This document shows, in pieces, positions 30,022-40,561 of a stretch of DNA of 64,000 bases. Source of the stretch: Hyphomicrobiales bacterium. Lineage in GTDB: Bacteria > Pseudomonadota > Alphaproteobacteria > Rhizobiales > Methyloligellaceae. Position numbers and translations under genes: made by a program. The stretch covers positions 53,949 through 117,948 of the forward strand of contig JAJFHP010000003.1 of assembly GCA_021775555.1 (NCBI GenBank), read 5' to 3'. Under the pieces are notes generated by a model. It had not been told where the DNA came from. It did not search any database and saw only the letters and a list, made by a program, of their open reading frames with translations. The number at the start of each line of letters is the position of its first letter. Within the stretch, counting starts at the first letter, position 1.

Positions 30022-31018
30022 GACACCGTCCTGGTGGTATGCGAAGGCGAGCGTCACGCCCGCTCTGCTCATCCCTGCTGCGCTAATTTGGAATCTTGTG
30101 ACACGCGTACGCTGGCTCATCGCCAAACCGTACCGGTCCGAATTGCCGGTCATCTGTATCGGCAACTTCACAGCCGGAGGTGCTGGCAAAACACCAGCGG
30201 CACTTACCATTGCAAAGATTTTAAGTGATGCAGGCCTTCGCCCGGTCTTTCTTACGCGCGGATATGGTGGCACGACACCGGGTCCACATCTCGTCGACCC
30301 ATCGCGTGATACGGCCCGGATGGTCGGAGATGAAGCACTGCTCCTTGCGCGCGTTGCGCCGACTATTGTGGGTTCAGACAGGGCCGAAGGCGCAAAGCTG
30401 GCGGAGAAGCATAACGCCAGCATCATCATTATGGATGACGGCTTTCAAAACCCTGGTCTTGCTAAAACACTTTCCCTCATCCTTGTCGATGGCGCCCTGG
30501 GCCTGGGAAATGAACATGTGATCCCCGCCGGCCCTTTGCGGGCTAGTCTTGGCTTCCAGCTTGCTCATGCTGACGGGATAATTCTTGTGGGTGGGGGGGG
30601 CGCGGCTGAACGCATTCATGCGCTGGCAGATGGGGCATCATTGCCGGTCCTCAAGGCAAACATCGTCCCGGATCCTGGTAATGCCTGGCTAAAGAATAAA
30701 CCGCTGGTTGCTTTTGCCGGGATTGGGAATCCGGATAAATTTTTTCGCACCATCGAGGGCGCGGATGGCAGGATTGCGAAGCGAATTCCCTATCCCGACC
30801 ACCATCCCTACACGCCTCAAGATGCCCTCAAGCTCCTTGATCTCGCCACACATCATGATGCGCAGCTCGTGACGACGCAAAAGGATCTCGTTCGCATTGA
30901 AGGAGGCGCTGAGCTTCAAAAGCTCAAAGAAACCTCCCGGGCATTGCCAGTGACCCTGCGGTTCAAGGATTTAAAGAACGCGAAAAAGATAATCACGAAG
31001 GCTCTGGGAGCGATCTAA
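30011..31018 (+). CDS. lpxK: tetraacyldisaccharide 4'-kinase
   Basis: 335 aa, GTG start preceded by GGAGAAAAGG inside the end of the waaA fusion. It phosphorylates the 4' position of the lipid A disaccharide at the inner membrane. An N-terminal helix (about 15-30) leads to the Walker A loop GNFTAGGAGKTPA near residue 54-66; GGTTPGPH and the MDDGFQNP motif near 140 are family hallmarks, as is the PDHHPYT segment near 255. It closes the envelope gene block. Its stop overlaps the convergent DUF2093 gene by 4 bases. Confidence 0.94.
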   Translation: MPLRTPSWWYAKASVTPALLIPAALIWNLVTRVRWLIAKPYRSELPVICIGNFTAGGAGKTPAALTIAKILSDAGLRPVFLTRGYGGTTPGPHLVDPSRDTARMVGDEALLLARVAPTIVGSDRAEGAKLAEKHNASIIIMDDGFQNPGLAKTLSLILVDGALGLGNEHVIPAGPLRASLGFQLAHADGIILVGGGGAAERIHALADGASLPVLKANIVPDPGNAWLKNKPLVAFAGIGNPDKFFRTIEGADGRIAKRIPYPDHHPYTPQDALKLLDLATHHDAQLVTTQKDLVRIEGGAELQKLKETSRALPVTLRFKDLKNAKKIITKALGAI

Positions 31019-31236
31019 TTCCGGCATTCGCGATAGCGCTGCAGGGAAATTTCCGAACTTGCATAAGCTTCCTGGAGCTCAACGCTCCAGTAACGCAACT
31101 CATCAAGTGAGATTTTCTGACCCGAGACCGCGCAGGTCACGAACTCCCCCGGTGACACCACCTGGTAGTCACCATCGCCATAAGTGAGTTTTGCTTCACC
31201 CTTGGTCGAAAATTTATTCTCAAACCGGTTCATCAT
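31015..31236 (-). CDS. DUF2093 protein
   Basis: 73 aa with two consecutive ATG codons at the start. The pattern MNRFENKFSTKGEAKLTYGD, then YQVVSPGEFVTCAVSGQKI and LRYWSVELQEAY, fits DUF2093, a small alphaproteobacterial family of unknown function. It is located between lpxK and xseA as in other rhizobia. A single Cys in CAVSGQ and one near the end (RECRN). Confidence 0.85.
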   Translation of the reverse strand: MMNRFENKFSTKGEAKLTYGDGDYQVVSPGEFVTCAVSGQKISLDELRYWSVELQEAYASSEISLQRYRECRN

Positions 31237-31311
31237 GTGCGAATCGTTGCCCTGTGAAGTTTTGGGAAGATAGTCATTGAAGGACAGCTTTTCCAGCCCG
31301 CCAGTTGCAAC

Positions 31312-32754
31312 TTAAAACAATGACCCCTGCGGACCTCCCTCCTTGCTACCCGGTCCGCGTGGCATGCTGGCTGCTTTTTTGGGGGCACTCTTTCCGGCAG
31401 TTGCTGCAACGCGCCCGTCAGAAAATTCCATCTCCAGCGTGTCACCAAGTGAAACACTCCTGACTGTCCGCACCATATGCCCCTTGCCATCACGCACAAG
31501 AGCGAACCCGCGCGCCAGCACCGAACGATGCCCGAGCGATGTTAAGAGATGTGTGTTGCCGTTGAGAAGGCGGCGCCTGGTCTCCACCATCAGCTGCAAG
31601 CCACGCACACCGCGTTGACCATTACGGGTCAGTGCTTCGCGTGCCTGAGCCGTTCGTTGTTTGAGCATTCCGGGTCTCAGGCGTGCGGAGGCCCTTGTCA
31701 ATCGTGTGGCTTGAACGCGTGTTCCGGCCAACAGGGCTCGCGGGAGCCGGTCTGATGCCGCGTCAAAGCGCTGACGCGGCAAGGCAAGCAGGTCAGATAA
31801 TTTCGGCAATCCACGTGATGCTGCCTTTAGCATAACGCGGTGCTGCTCCAGGGCCCGCCGCTGGGCAATCCCCAAACGGTGCCGGTTTTCACCTAAGCGT
31901 TCCAGAAGATCAGAATGGACCGGTACAGCCCATTCGGCAGCCTTGGTTGGTGTCGGCGCGCGGGCATCCGCGACAAGATCGATCACGGTCCAGTCGGTCT
32001 CATGTCCGACCGCCGAGATCAGCGGTATAGAGCTTTCTGATACGGCGCGCGCCACCTGTTCTTCATTAAAACCCCACAGGTCTTCCAGCGAGCCGCCGCC
32101 GCGCCCGACTATCAGCACATCGGGCCGTGGCAAATTCCCTCCCTCGCCTAGCGCATTAAATCCTCGAATGGCGGCCGCCACTTCTGTTCCGCAGGTCTCG
32201 CCCTGCACTCGCACCGGCCAGACAATCACGTGGACCGGAAAGCGCTCGGCAAAGCCATGGAGCATATCCCGGATCACGGCACCTGATGGCGACGTGACAA
32301 TGCCCACCACGCGCGGAAGGAAGGGGATAGGCTTTTTGCTCTCCTCGTCGAATAATCCTTCAACGCTGAGCTTCTTCTTCAACTTCTCAAGCTGGGCCAG
32401 CAGCGCGCCGGCGCCGGCAGGTTCAAGAGAATCGATGATGATCTGGTAGCGGCTTTGCCCGGGATAGGTGGTTAACTTGCCCGATGCGATAACCTCCATG
32501 CCCTGTTCCGGCTGAACCTTTAGCTTTGCCGCCTGCCCGCGCCATATGATGCCGGAGAGCACGGATTTATCATCCTTGAGGTCGAGATAGACATGGCCAG
32601 AAGCCGGTCGTGAAATGCGCCCCAGTTCTCCGCGCACGCGCACATAGGAAAAACCGTCCTCGATGGCGCGCTTGATGGCGAAGGACAGTTCCGAGACGGT
32701 GAACTCCGCCACGTTTCCCTGTGGTTCGCTGTCGGTGTTTTCCGGGTTATCCAC
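31312..32754 (-). CDS. xseA: exodeoxyribonuclease VII large subunit
   Basis: 480 aa from a GTG at 32754; the frame is open to a TTG at 32823, but the family begins about 15-20 residues before the FTVSELSFAIKRAIED motif, which fits the GTG, and no ATG is available. It degrades single-stranded DNA from both ends with the small subunit XseB, not in the window. Visible: the OB-fold with VRVRGELGRISRPASGHVYLDLKD, the catalytic core with GIVTSPSGAVIRDM, DVLIVGRGGGSLEDLWGFN and SAVGHETDWTVIDLVAD, then a basic helical region. Confidence 0.92.
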   Translation of the reverse strand: MDNPENTDSEPQGNVAEFTVSELSFAIKRAIEDGFSYVRVRGELGRISRPASGHVYLDLKDDKSVLSGIIWRGQAAKLKVQPEQGMEVIASGKLTTYPGQSRYQIIIDSLEPAGAGALLAQLEKLKKKLSVEGLFDEESKKPIPFLPRVVGIVTSPSGAVIRDMLHGFAERFPVHVIVWPVRVQGETCGTEVAAAIRGFNALGEGGNLPRPDVLIVGRGGGSLEDLWGFNEEQVARAVSESSIPLISAVGHETDWTVIDLVADARAPTPTKAAEWAVPVHSDLLERLGENRHRLGIAQRRALEQHRVMLKAASRGLPKLSDLLALPRQRFDAASDRLPRALLAGTRVQATRLTRASARLRPGMLKQRTAQAREALTRNGQRGVRGLQLMVETRRRLLNGNTHLLTSLGHRSVLARGFALVRDGKGHMVRTVRSVSLGDTLEMEFSDGRVAATAGKSAPKKAASMPRGPGSKEGGPQGSLF

Positions 32755-32846
32755 TATGGTGTGTTCCTGACCTTTTCCTCTCACACTGAGCAATGTTACA
32801 TCACGAGTGACATTGAACTGCAATCATGCCCGGGAGAGAAACCTTA

Positions 32847-34130
32847 ATGAATGTTCTTCTGATTGGATCGGGCGGACGCGAACACGCCCTCGCATGGGCA
32901 CTCTCCTCCAGTCCCCTGCTCACTCGCCTCGTCTGCGCGCCTGGCAATGGCGGCATTGCGCAGGTTGCTGATTGCGTGGCCCTCGATGTCACCGATCATG
33001 AGGCTGTTATCAATCTCTGCAAGGATGAGAAAATTGACTTTGTAGTTGTCGGCCCGGAAGCTCCGCTGGTTGCAGGACTGGCCGATGATCTTAATGCCGC
33101 GGGCTTAAAAGTATTTGGCCCATCAAAGGCCGCTTCCCAGCTTGAGGGTTCAAAAACTTTTACCAAGGAGTTGTGCGACCGCAAGAATATACCTACCGCC
33201 GCTTATGGCCATTTCACAGATGCAGAAACTGCCAAGGCTTATACGCGCGAACAAGGAACGCCCATCGTTATCAAGGCGGATGGCCTGGCTGCCGGTAAAG
33301 GCGTCACGGTTGCCGAGACGCTGGACCAGGCCCTTGATGCCATCGACGAATGCTTTTCCGGAAAATTTGGTGAGGCCGGTGCGGAACTCGTGGTCGAAGA
33401 ATGTCTCATTGGTGAGGAAGCCAGCTTTTTCGTGCTGTGCGATGGTAGGAACGTGCTTCCACTCGTCACGGCCCAGGATCACAAACGTGCTTATGACGGC
33501 GATGAAGGCCCCAATACCGGCGGCATGGGTGCTTATTCACCCGCGCCGGTGATGAACGATGCCATGTGCGCCCGGGCCATGGAGGAAATTATCTTGCCCA
33601 GCGTCGAAGGCATGGCGGAAGCCGGCATGCCCTACAAGGGCGTTCTCTATGCAGGTTTCATGATCACTGAAACAGGTCCGAAGCTGATTGAATATAATGT
33701 GCGCTTTGGCGACCCTGAATGCCAGGTCCTGATGATGCGGCTGCAATCCGACTTGCTCCCTGCCCTGCTGGCAACAGCAGACGGGGTCCTTGATCGCGTT
33801 GATCTGCGCTGGCACGACGATGTGGCGCTAACGGTGGTCATGGCGGCAGAGGGTTATCCGGGCTCATATGAAAAAGGCTCCCGCATCAACGGGCTTGAGG
33901 AGGCTGGCAGTTCCGAACATGTCGAAATATTCCATGCCGGCACGGTCCTGGAGAATGGAGACATCATCGCCACGGGCGGGCGCGTTCTCAATATCACTGC
34001 GCGTGGCGCCACCGTGCGCCAGGCGCAGGAGCGCGCCTATGCGGCCATCGCCGGGATTGACTGGCCTCAGGGTTTTTGCCGCTCGGACATCGGGTGGCGC
34101 GCCATTGAGCGCGAGGAGCAGGCTGCGTGA
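32847..34130 (+). CDS. purD: phosphoribosylamine-glycine ligase (GAR synthetase)
   Basis: 427 aa from the ATG at 32847 with a GGGAGAG site; an upstream in-frame ATG at 32826 is too close to the divergent xseA gene and adds seven unusual residues. An ATP-grasp enzyme of purine synthesis. It begins [22 protein letters not shown]-grasp features include [29 protein letters not shown] and [12 protein letters not shown]. It ends with a GTGA overlap with the hydrolase gene. Confidence 0.96.
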   Translation: MNVLLIGSGGREHALAWALSSSPLLTRLVCAPGNGGIAQVADCVALDVTDHEAVINLCKDEKIDFVVVGPEAPLVAGLADDLNAAGLKVFGPSKAASQLEGSKTFTKELCDRKNIPTAAYGHFTDAETAKAYTREQGTPIVIKADGLAAGKGVTVAETLDQALDAIDECFSGKFGEAGAELVVEECLIGEEASFFVLCDGRNVLPLVTAQDHKRAYDGDEGPNTGGMGAYSPAPVMNDAMCARAMEEIILPSVEGMAEAGMPYKGVLYAGFMITETGPKLIEYNVRFGDPECQVLMMRLQSDLLPALLATADGVLDRVDLRWHDDVALTVVMAAEGYPGSYEKGSRINGLEEAGSSEHVEIFHAGTVLENGDIIATGGRVLNITARGATVRQAQERAYAAIAGIDWPQGFCRSDIGWRAIEREEQAA

Positions 34131-35029
34131 GCAAATTACCGGATCTGTTCCCCGGGTTTGAATCACGAAGCATCAAGACCAGGGGTGCGGAAATATTCAT
34201 GCGACTGGGTGGCGCCGGGCCACCGCTATTGTTGCTGCACGGTTATCCGCAAACCCATGTCATGTGGCACAAGATCGCCGGTGAGCTGGCCGAACACTTC
34301 TCGCTCGTCATCCCCGATCTGCGTGGTTACGGGCAAAGCTCCTGCCCAGAGACCGATGACAAACACGAGACCTATTCCAAGCGCGCCATGGGCAAGGACA
34401 TGATCGAGGTCATGACGGAGCTGTGGCATGGCCGCTTCATGGTGCTGTCCCATGATCGCGGCGGGCGTGTCGGGTACCGCATGGCTCTGGACCACCCGGA
34501 CAAGATTTACCGCCTCGCCATCCTCGACATTGTGCCAACTTATTTTGTCTGGCAAGAAACGGCGGAGATAGGCATTAGCAAATTTCACTGGCCGTTCCTG
34601 GCCCAGCCCTCACCTTTACCGGAGACCATGATCGGCAAGGATCCAGTGATGTGGCTGGAGCATCTCATTGTCTCATGGAGTGGCGGTGAAGATCTCTCGC
34701 CCTTCACCGATGAGGCGATGGCGCATTACAGGGCGGCCATCAAACAACCCGAGCGCATCCACACTGGCTGCGAGGACTATCGCGCAGGCGCAACCTGCGA
34801 TCTAACCTTTGACGCCATCGATCACAAATCCGGTAACAAGATCAAATGCCCGGTACTGGCGCTCTGGGGCGAAGGCCGCAAGAAGGGGTTTGTGAACAAC
34901 TCGCTCAAAGTCTGGCAGGAATGGTGTGACGATGTGCGCGGCGCGCCCATTTCCTGCGGTCATTTCCTTGCGGAAGAAAACCCGGACGACACCCTCGCAG
35001 CAGTCCTGCCTTTCCTGATGGAAGATTAG
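34127..35029 (+). CDS. alpha/beta hydrolase, haloacetate (fluoroacetate) dehalogenase-like
   Basis: 300 aa, GTG start overlapping the purD stop. The fold is plain: [13 protein letters not shown] oxyanion region near 35-47 and a nucleophile elbow SHDRGGR with Asp110 as nucleophile. Every residue I recall as needed in the Rhodopseudomonas fluoroacetate dehalogenase is present at the same or one-off position: Asp110, Arg111, Arg114, Asp134, His154, Trp155, Tyr218, His279. The His/Trp/Tyr trio forms the halide pocket in that enzyme. Defluorination itself is an inference; an epoxide hydrolase role is less likely because of the Arg pair. No haloacid transporter is adjacent. Confidence 0.82.
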   Translation: MSKLPDLFPGFESRSIKTRGAEIFMRLGGAGPPLLLLHGYPQTHVMWHKIAGELAEHFSLVIPDLRGYGQSSCPETDDKHETYSKRAMGKDMIEVMTELWHGRFMVLSHDRGGRVGYRMALDHPDKIYRLAILDIVPTYFVWQETAEIGISKFHWPFLAQPSPLPETMIGKDPVMWLEHLIVSWSGGEDLSPFTDEAMAHYRAAIKQPERIHTGCEDYRAGATCDLTFDAIDHKSGNKIKCPVLALWGEGRKKGFVNNSLKVWQEWCDDVRGAPISCGHFLAEENPDDTLAAVLPFLMED

Positions 35030-35508
35030 CGCCGTTCCTTGAAAAAGCTTTTCAAAAGCTCGCGCCCGCGGGTTTCCTCAATGCCGCCATAAACATCCGG
35101 CGAATGATGACAGGTGGGTTGGGCGAAAAAGCGTGGTCCATGCTCAATCGCCCCTCCCTTGGGATCACTCGCCCCGAAATAAAGCCGGCGGATGCGGGCG
35201 AAGGAAATAGCCGCCGCGCACATGGCGCAGGGCTCAAGCGTTACATAGAGATCGCAGCCAGGCAGCCGTTCACTCTTTTTAAGTTCGCAGGCTGCGCGGA
35301 TCACCAGCATTTCCGCATGGGCGCTGGGGTCACTCAATTCACGCGTCCTGTTGCCCGCGCGGGTGAGAATAGCTCCTGCTTCATCCACCAGCACAGCGCC
35401 CACAGGCACTTCTCCTCGCGCAGCGGCCGCCTCAGCTTCACAAAGAGCTGCTGACATCGGCGCTTCAGGCTTGCCGCCCTGATGTGGTTCTGCGAGTTTG
35501 CGTGTCAT
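35026..35508 (-). CDS. tadA: tRNA-specific adenosine deaminase
   Basis: 160 aa from the ATG at 35508, which has a strong GGAGGGG site; the open frame upstream is not coding. It makes inosine at position 34 of tRNA-Arg(ACG). The zinc deaminase motifs are HAEMLVIRAA near residue 66 and PCAMC near 95. RGEVPVGAVLVD in the first part is a family hallmark. Its stop overlaps that of the dehalogenase-like gene by 4 bases. Confidence 0.94.
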   Translation of the reverse strand: MTRKLAEPHQGGKPEAPMSAALCEAEAAAARGEVPVGAVLVDEAGAILTRAGNRTRELSDPSAHAEMLVIRAACELKKSERLPGCDLYVTLEPCAMCAAAISFARIRRLYFGASDPKGGAIEHGPRFFAQPTCHHSPDVYGGIEETRGRELLKSFFKERR

Positions 35509-35544
35509 ACCCCTCCAATGGAATGAGCAAGCCGGTCCGGTCAA

Positions 35545-36420
35545 GTGGCGAAACCAATCAAGACCCAATCTCCGAAGTCAGCCGATGCGCCAATGCGCAT
35601 CGCAAAAGCGATTGCAGCAGCGGGCATGTGTTCACGGCGCGAGGCGGAGCGCTGGATAGAAGCGGGACGCGTTTGCGTGAACGGCAAGAAGCTGGACACG
35701 CCCGCGCTCACCGTCACGCCGAGTGATACGGTGAGCGTGGACGACAAGCCCCTGCCCCGCGCGGAGGGCGTCAGACTGTGGCGCTACCACAAGCCCAGGG
35801 GGCTGATGACCACGCATAATGACCCGGAGGGCCGGCGCACCGTATTCGAGGCTCTGCCCAAGGATATGCCCCGTGTCATCTCCATTGGCCGGCTGGATTA
35901 TTCGACCGAAGGATTGCTGCTGCTCACCACGTCAGGCGACCTCGCCCGGCATATGGAACTGCCTACCACCGGGTGGCTGCGGCGTTACCGGGTACGGGCC
36001 AAGGGCACGATCACTCAAGGTGCGCTCGACAAGCTTAAAAGCGGCATCGAGATAGAAGGTGTGCGTTACAACGGCATCGAAGCGCAACTCGACCGGGGAC
36101 AAGGGGCCAATGTCTGGCTGACCATGGGTCTGCGTGAGGGCAAGAACCGGGAAGTGAAACGCGTCGCCACCCATCTGGGCCTCGATGTGAACCGCCTGAT
36201 CCGCACCTCCTTCGGCCCCTTCGCGCTGGGTGATCTGGCTGCGGGTGAAGTGGAGGAAATCAAGCCGCGCATCCTGGCGGACCAGCTCGGGGCCAAACTT
36301 GCCAGCGAATTCGGTCTGAAGGCCTCAGGCAAGCACGCAGAAGCCGCACCTAAGCCGAAGACATTAAAATATCGCGGCAAGAAGCCTCTTCGCATCAAAC
36401 CTAAACCCAAACGCACATGA
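35545..36420 (+). CDS. 23S rRNA pseudouridine synthase, RluB/RsuA family
   Basis: 291 aa, GTG start (an ATG at 35593 begins the S4 domain proper). An S4 RNA-binding domain with RIAKAIAAAGMCSRREAERWIEAGRVCVNG, then the catalytic domain: GRLDYSTEGLLLLT near 110-123 with the catalytic Asp, and LREGKNREVKR near 194. A very basic tail of Lys/Pro repeats ends the protein, a common extension in alphaproteobacterial RluB-type enzymes. The stop overlaps rsmD (ATGA). Confidence 0.92.
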   Translation: MAKPIKTQSPKSADAPMRIAKAIAAAGMCSRREAERWIEAGRVCVNGKKLDTPALTVTPSDTVSVDDKPLPRAEGVRLWRYHKPRGLMTTHNDPEGRRTVFEALPKDMPRVISIGRLDYSTEGLLLLTTSGDLARHMELPTTGWLRRYRVRAKGTITQGALDKLKSGIEIEGVRYNGIEAQLDRGQGANVWLTMGLREGKNREVKRVATHLGLDVNRLIRTSFGPFALGDLAAGEVEEIKPRILADQLGAKLASEFGLKASGKHAEAAPKPKTLKYRGKKPLRIKPKPKRT

Positions 36421-36974
36421 GACTCGTCGCCGGAAAATTCAAAGGCCATGGCCTTGCGACGCCAAAAGACCAGGCCATCCGCCCCACCAGCGACCGGGTT
36501 CGCGAATCCCTGTTCAATATCCTGGAGCACGGGGTCGAGGGTTTTGACCTTGAGGGTGCGCGCGTGCTTGACCTGTTCGCAGGCACTGGAGCGCTCGGCC
36601 TCGAAGCGCTGTCGCGTGGTGCAAAATATTGCCTGTTCATTGAGAATGCGGTTGCCGCGCGCGGGATCATCCGTACTAATGTTGAAGCCCTGCACCTGAC
36701 CGGCATCACGAAAATATGGCGCAGGGACGCCACCACGCTGGGCCCTGCGGGCAACATTGAAGCCTTCGATCTCGTTTTCGCAGACCCGCCTTATGGCAAG
36801 GGGTTAGGAGAACAGGCCCTGAATGAAGTCTGTGAGAAAGGATGGATCAAACCCGGGGGCATCGCCGTCCTTGAAGAGAGCAGTGATACGGTGCTCGAAT
36901 TTCCATCAGGCTTTGACGAGATCGACCGCCGGACATATGGCGATACGCTTGTCGTGTTCCTGCGGGCCAAATAA
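36417..36974 (+). CDS. rsmD: 16S rRNA (guanine966-N2)-methyltransferase
   Basis: 185 aa. SAM-dependent enzyme for G966 of 16S rRNA. It begins MRLVAGKFKG; the conserved RPTSDRVRESLFNIL, the SAM loop LDLFAGTGALGLEALSRGA near 50-68 and the catalytic DLVFADPPYGKG near 118-129 are all present. It is translationally coupled to the pseudouridine synthase, so two rRNA modification enzymes share a transcript. Confidence 0.95.
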   Translation: MRLVAGKFKGHGLATPKDQAIRPTSDRVRESLFNILEHGVEGFDLEGARVLDLFAGTGALGLEALSRGAKYCLFIENAVAARGIIRTNVEALHLTGITKIWRRDATTLGPAGNIEAFDLVFADPPYGKGLGEQALNEVCEKGWIKPGGIAVLEESSDTVLEFPSGFDEIDRRTYGDTLVVFLRAK

Positions 36975-36986
36975 CAGAACTGAGAC

Positions 36987-37304
36987 CTACCTCCCTCCCA
37001 GCCCGGACTCTTCCTGTTTGCGGGCCTCCCAGTAGTCCAGCACTTCGCGGCGATAGGTTTCCGCACAATCCTTCGCACAATCTATCCATAAGCCTTGTGG
37101 TGTTTCGACCTCCCAATATTGAAGCGATCCACGGACCATCTGGCGAGTGGGTCGCGAAACAGATTTTTGGGAATACTGGCTTTTGGAGACCACCGTTCCG
37201 TGACCCACTACCATGGCTTCCGGCCCTTCAAAGGCGTCATACAGCATGAACCCGGCGATGGCCGCGAACGCGAGGAAGAACACCAGTTTGGAGATTGAAA
37301 ACAT
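36987..37304 (-). CDS. hypothetical single-helix membrane protein
   Basis: 105 aa, not recognised. It starts MFSISKLVFFLAFAAIAGF, one N-terminal helix that is either an anchor or an uncleaved signal. The rest is soluble and polar, with a SLQYWEVETPQGLWID strand-like part and a CxxxC pair in WIDCAKDCAETYRREVLDYWE near 75-79. Two cysteines in a presumed periplasmic domain could form a disulfide. It follows mutL by 16 bp on the same strand and is convergent with rsmD. Confidence 0.7.
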   Translation of the reverse strand: MFSISKLVFFLAFAAIAGFMLYDAFEGPEAMVVGHGTVVSKSQYSQKSVSRPTRQMVRGSLQYWEVETPQGLWIDCAKDCAETYRREVLDYWEARKQEESGLGGR

Positions 37305-37320
37305 ATGCCCGAAAACTCCT

Positions 37321-39114
37321 CTAGCGCCGTGAGAAGAGTTTCTCGATGTCGGTGAGCTTCAACTCCACATAAGTCGGACGGCCATGATTGCACTGGCCTG
37401 AATGGGGCGTTGCCTCCATTTCGCGTAACAGGGCATTCATTTCATCTGCCTTCAGCCGCCGCCCGGCACGCACGGAGCCATAGCAGGCCATGGTCGCGCA
37501 GACGGCTTCGAGTTTTTCTTTCAGGGCCTGCGTCCCGTCGCCTTGCAATATCTCATCGGCCAGGTCGCGCACCAGCCCCTTTATATCCGTATCTCCCAGC
37601 AATGAGGGCATCTCGCGCACGGCAACAGCGCCCGCGCCAAACCGCTCAAGAACCACGCCAAAGCTTTCCAGCTCATCGGCGCGTGTGCCCAGCGCCTCCG
37701 CAGCCGTTTCATCAAGCTCGACGACCTCCGGGATCAACAGCATCTGCCGGGCAATGCCGCCATTGGCGAGGCCCGTTTTCATCTTCTCGTAAACCAGCCG
37801 CTCATGAGCCGCGTGCTGATCGACGATGATGACGGAATCTTCCGTCTGCGAAACAATATAGGTGTCATGGACCTGTGCCCGCGCCGCACCCAGGGGTGAC
37901 CCCTGATAACTTGACTCAGGCACAACATCGCTGGCGCGGGTATCGCCGCTTGCGGGTGCGAAACTCTCAAATGGAGCCTGAGCCGCCTCCGCGAAGGCCA
38001 AAGCTGATGGTGCATTCCTGTGGCTTGAAATTCCATGAGGTCGCGTGGCGCCATTTCCAAATCCTGCATGAGAGAAAGCCTGCGTCCCCAATGCAGCGCT
38101 GGCGCTATGTCCGGCCTCTTCCAGCACCTGCCTGAGAGCCCCGATGATCAGCCCCCGAACCGCACCGGGATCGCGGAATCGCACCTCCGCCTTGGCCGGG
38201 TGCACGTTCACATCCACCTCGCACGGCGGCACGGCCAGAAACAGCGCCAGCATGGGGAAGCGCCCGCGTGGCACCAGATCGCCATAGGCGGCGCGTACCG
38301 CACCCCCCAGCAGCTTGTCGCGAACGGGACGGCCATTGACGAACAGGAACTGCATCATCTGGTTGGCACGATTCAGCGTCGGTAAACCGGCAAAACCTTC
38401 AAGGCTTGCACCTTCCCTTTCCGCCAGTACGGATTGCGCATCCGCTATGAAGTCAGCGCCCATGATACGGCCAAGGCGAGCCAGGACCGCTTCGCTGTCC
38501 CCTGCCATCGCAGATGGCACTTTGAACGTGGTACGATCCCCGCTGGTGAGCGTAAAACCCACTCCGGGATGAGCCATGGCGAGCCGCTTGACCACATCGG
38601 AGATCGCGGCTTGCTCGGCCCGTTCCGATTTCATGAATTTGAGCCGTGCCGGGGTGGCATAAAACAGCTCGCGCACCTCGACACGTGTTCCTGGATTCAG
38701 TGCGGCGGGGCGTGGTCCTGATTTCTTTCCCGCATCGATGAGGATTTCCGCACCCTCTACAGCGCCCAGCCCCCGGCTCTGAATGGTAAGCCGCGCAACA
38801 GCGCCGATAGAGGGCAACGCCTCGCCACGGAACCCAAGGGTATCGATATTTGATAAATCACCATCGGCAAGTTTCGACGTGGCGTGGCGCTCGACCGCGA
38901 GTTCAAGATCGCCTGCATCCATTCCGCAACCATCATCGGTCACGCTTAAGAATGTCAGCCCACCGCCGCGCGCGATGATCTCGATACGTTCAGCGCCCGC
39001 ATCCAGCGCATTTTCGACAAGTTCCTTCACCACGCTTGCCGGGCGCTCGATGACTTCTCCCGCGGCGATGCGGTTGATAAGTGATGGCGGCAGTTGGCGA
39101 ACGGCCACACCCAT
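37321..39114 (-). CDS. mutL: DNA mismatch repair protein MutL
   Basis: 597 aa. GHKL ATPase N-terminus: [26 protein letters not shown] near 16-41, DDGCGM and TLGFRGEAL. The C-terminal part has the metal-binding endonuclease motif [12 protein letters not shown] at 432-443, [10 protein letters not shown] and QCNHGRP, so this MutL should nick DNA itself, as expected in a lineage without MutH. The Pro/Ala/Ser-rich linker is about residues 335-412. It lies 5 bp downstream of pgi on the same strand. Confidence 0.96.
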   Translation of the reverse strand: MGVAVRQLPPSLINRIAAGEVIERPASVVKELVENALDAGAERIEIIARGGGLTFLSVTDDGCGMDAGDLELAVERHATSKLADGDLSNIDTLGFRGEALPSIGAVARLTIQSRGLGAVEGAEILIDAGKKSGPRPAALNPGTRVEVRELFYATPARLKFMKSERAEQAAISDVVKRLAMAHPGVGFTLTSGDRTTFKVPSAMAGDSEAVLARLGRIMGADFIADAQSVLAEREGASLEGFAGLPTLNRANQMMQFLFVNGRPVRDKLLGGAVRAAYGDLVPRGRFPMLALFLAVPPCEVDVNVHPAKAEVRFRDPGAVRGLIIGALRQVLEEAGHSASAALGTQAFSHAGFGNGATRPHGISSHRNAPSALAFAEAAQAPFESFAPASGDTRASDVVPESSYQGSPLGAARAQVHDTYIVSQTEDSVIIVDQHAAHERLVYEKMKTGLANGGIARQMLLIPEVVELDETAAEALGTRADELESFGVVLERFGAGAVAVREMPSLLGDTDIKGLVRDLADEILQGDGTQALKEKLEAVCATMACYGSVRAGRRLKADEMNALLREMEATPHSGQCNHGRPTYVELKLTDIEKLFSRR

Positions 39115-39119
39115 GCTCC

Positions 39120-40448
39120 CTATTCTCTGGCGCCCAGATTGTGCCGTGTCAAAACCTTGCCAGCCTCAACGGCTGGTTGATCGAAGGGATCAACCTCAAG
39201 GAGATGACCGCTAAGAATCACTTCCAGCATGAAATGCATCATGAGTCCGCCCAGTACCTTCTCGTCAAGGCGTTCGGTATCGATGGTGCGCACAGACCGA
39301 CCTGCATCCACAAGCGCCTGTGGAATAGCCCGCTGCTGCGCAGCTACCAGGTCGCCAGCGCATTGGCCGGCAAGGTAGACCGCACCCGCCTGCTCGGCCA
39401 ACCCGGCATCTACCTTCGGGCCTATACCTTCGCAGCTTGTCCGCAGGACCGTAACCAAATGATCGTGAGGCCCATCGAGATACAACTGAAGCTTTGAATG
39501 TTGATCGACCGGGCCAAGTGCTGCAACTGGTGTAAAACCCGCACCCCCCTTGCCAAGACTTTCGCCTGCTAGCTGTACATACCAGTCGGCAAATCGCGAA
39601 AGCCGGTCGCTGTAGGGCATCATAACCTGTATGCGTGCACTCTTATCCTGTGCCAGGCCAACGCTCACCGCAGCGCCAATCGCCGGGTCAAAGCTATCCG
39701 CGTCTGTGGCGGACAGAAGGGCTGACACCACGTCCGCGGCCCCCGCACGTATCGCCTTGGCGTTTAGACCGCGCGCAAGTGCCGGCACCAGACCTACATT
39801 ACTCAATCCGGCATAGCGCCCGCCAATACCCGGGTGGTGGTCGAGAACAGGAATCCCATGTGACTTACAAACCGAGCGCAGACCATTTTGCACGCCTTTC
39901 ACCTCTGGTTCCGTCAGGCCAAGGAAAAGGTCTGGAACCTTGTCACCAAGCCCAGCCTCTTTCACCCTCTGCAAAGCAGTAAAAAATTGCACCAGCGTCT
40001 CTGCGGTGTTGCCGGATTTTGAAATAATGATGAAGCGCGTACGCTCCAGATCGAGAATAGAGAATGAAGCCTCAAGCGTGCGTGGATCCAGATTATCGTA
40101 AAAGCGGGTCCGGGGACGGCGTGTCTGATCTTGCCGTTGTTCGCCGGGGATAAACCAGCCTCCCAGTTGGGCGATCATCTGTCCGCCTAGGCTTGATCCG
40201 CCAGTGCCGAAGAATATCAGCGTCTTTGCGTCTTTACTGAGCCGCGCCAGCGCATCGGCAGCTTCATCGATATCGGCGCCTTGTTCGGGGATATTCAGCA
40301 GCGGGAGCGTGCCATCCTCATAACGCATTTTGAGCATGGCAATGGCCTTATCGAGCTTGGCCAGACGGCTTTCAAACGCAGACGGCTCCAGGCCGGCCGC
40401 GCCGATGGCTGCCTCCATGCAGCCCTCGATTGACTGGACTAACGGCAT
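39120..40448 (-). CDS. pgi: glucose-6-phosphate isomerase
   Basis: 442 aa from the ATG at 40448, with AAGG ten bases upstream; a GTG at 40472 is an alternative. It interconverts glucose-6- and fructose-6-phosphate. It is the short bacterial form: [12 protein letters not shown] phosphate loop near 82-94, [11 protein letters not shown] near 145 and [11 protein letters not shown] near 210. Directly followed by mutL, so mutL expression may depend on this promoter. Confidence 0.85.
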   Translation of the reverse strand: MPLVQSIEGCMEAAIGAAGLEPSAFESRLAKLDKAIAMLKMRYEDGTLPLLNIPEQGADIDEAADALARLSKDAKTLIFFGTGGSSLGGQMIAQLGGWFIPGEQRQDQTRRPRTRFYDNLDPRTLEASFSILDLERTRFIIISKSGNTAETLVQFFTALQRVKEAGLGDKVPDLFLGLTEPEVKGVQNGLRSVCKSHGIPVLDHHPGIGGRYAGLSNVGLVPALARGLNAKAIRAGAADVVSALLSATDADSFDPAIGAAVSVGLAQDKSARIQVMMPYSDRLSRFADWYVQLAGESLGKGGAGFTPVAALGPVDQHSKLQLYLDGPHDHLVTVLRTSCEGIGPKVDAGLAEQAGAVYLAGQCAGDLVAAQQRAIPQALVDAGRSVRTIDTERLDEKVLGGLMMHFMLEVILSGHLLEVDPFDQPAVEAGKVLTRHNLGARE

Positions 40449-40561
40449 GCGGTGGAACCTTAAAGGAATCACTGGATAGCACGGACCCTAGCAAATGGGG
40501 CCCGTTTCAGACACTCACTTTGTGGGTGTGTGGATTTGTGGATAATGCCCGAAGAGGCGGC

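Noticed and set aside
40537..40545. Perfect DnaA box TGTGGATAA upstream of the exported M16 pair's downstream end
   Set aside because: Only a single box, no cluster, no AT-rich unwinding region and no dnaA/parAB/hemE-type neighbours, so not an origin.
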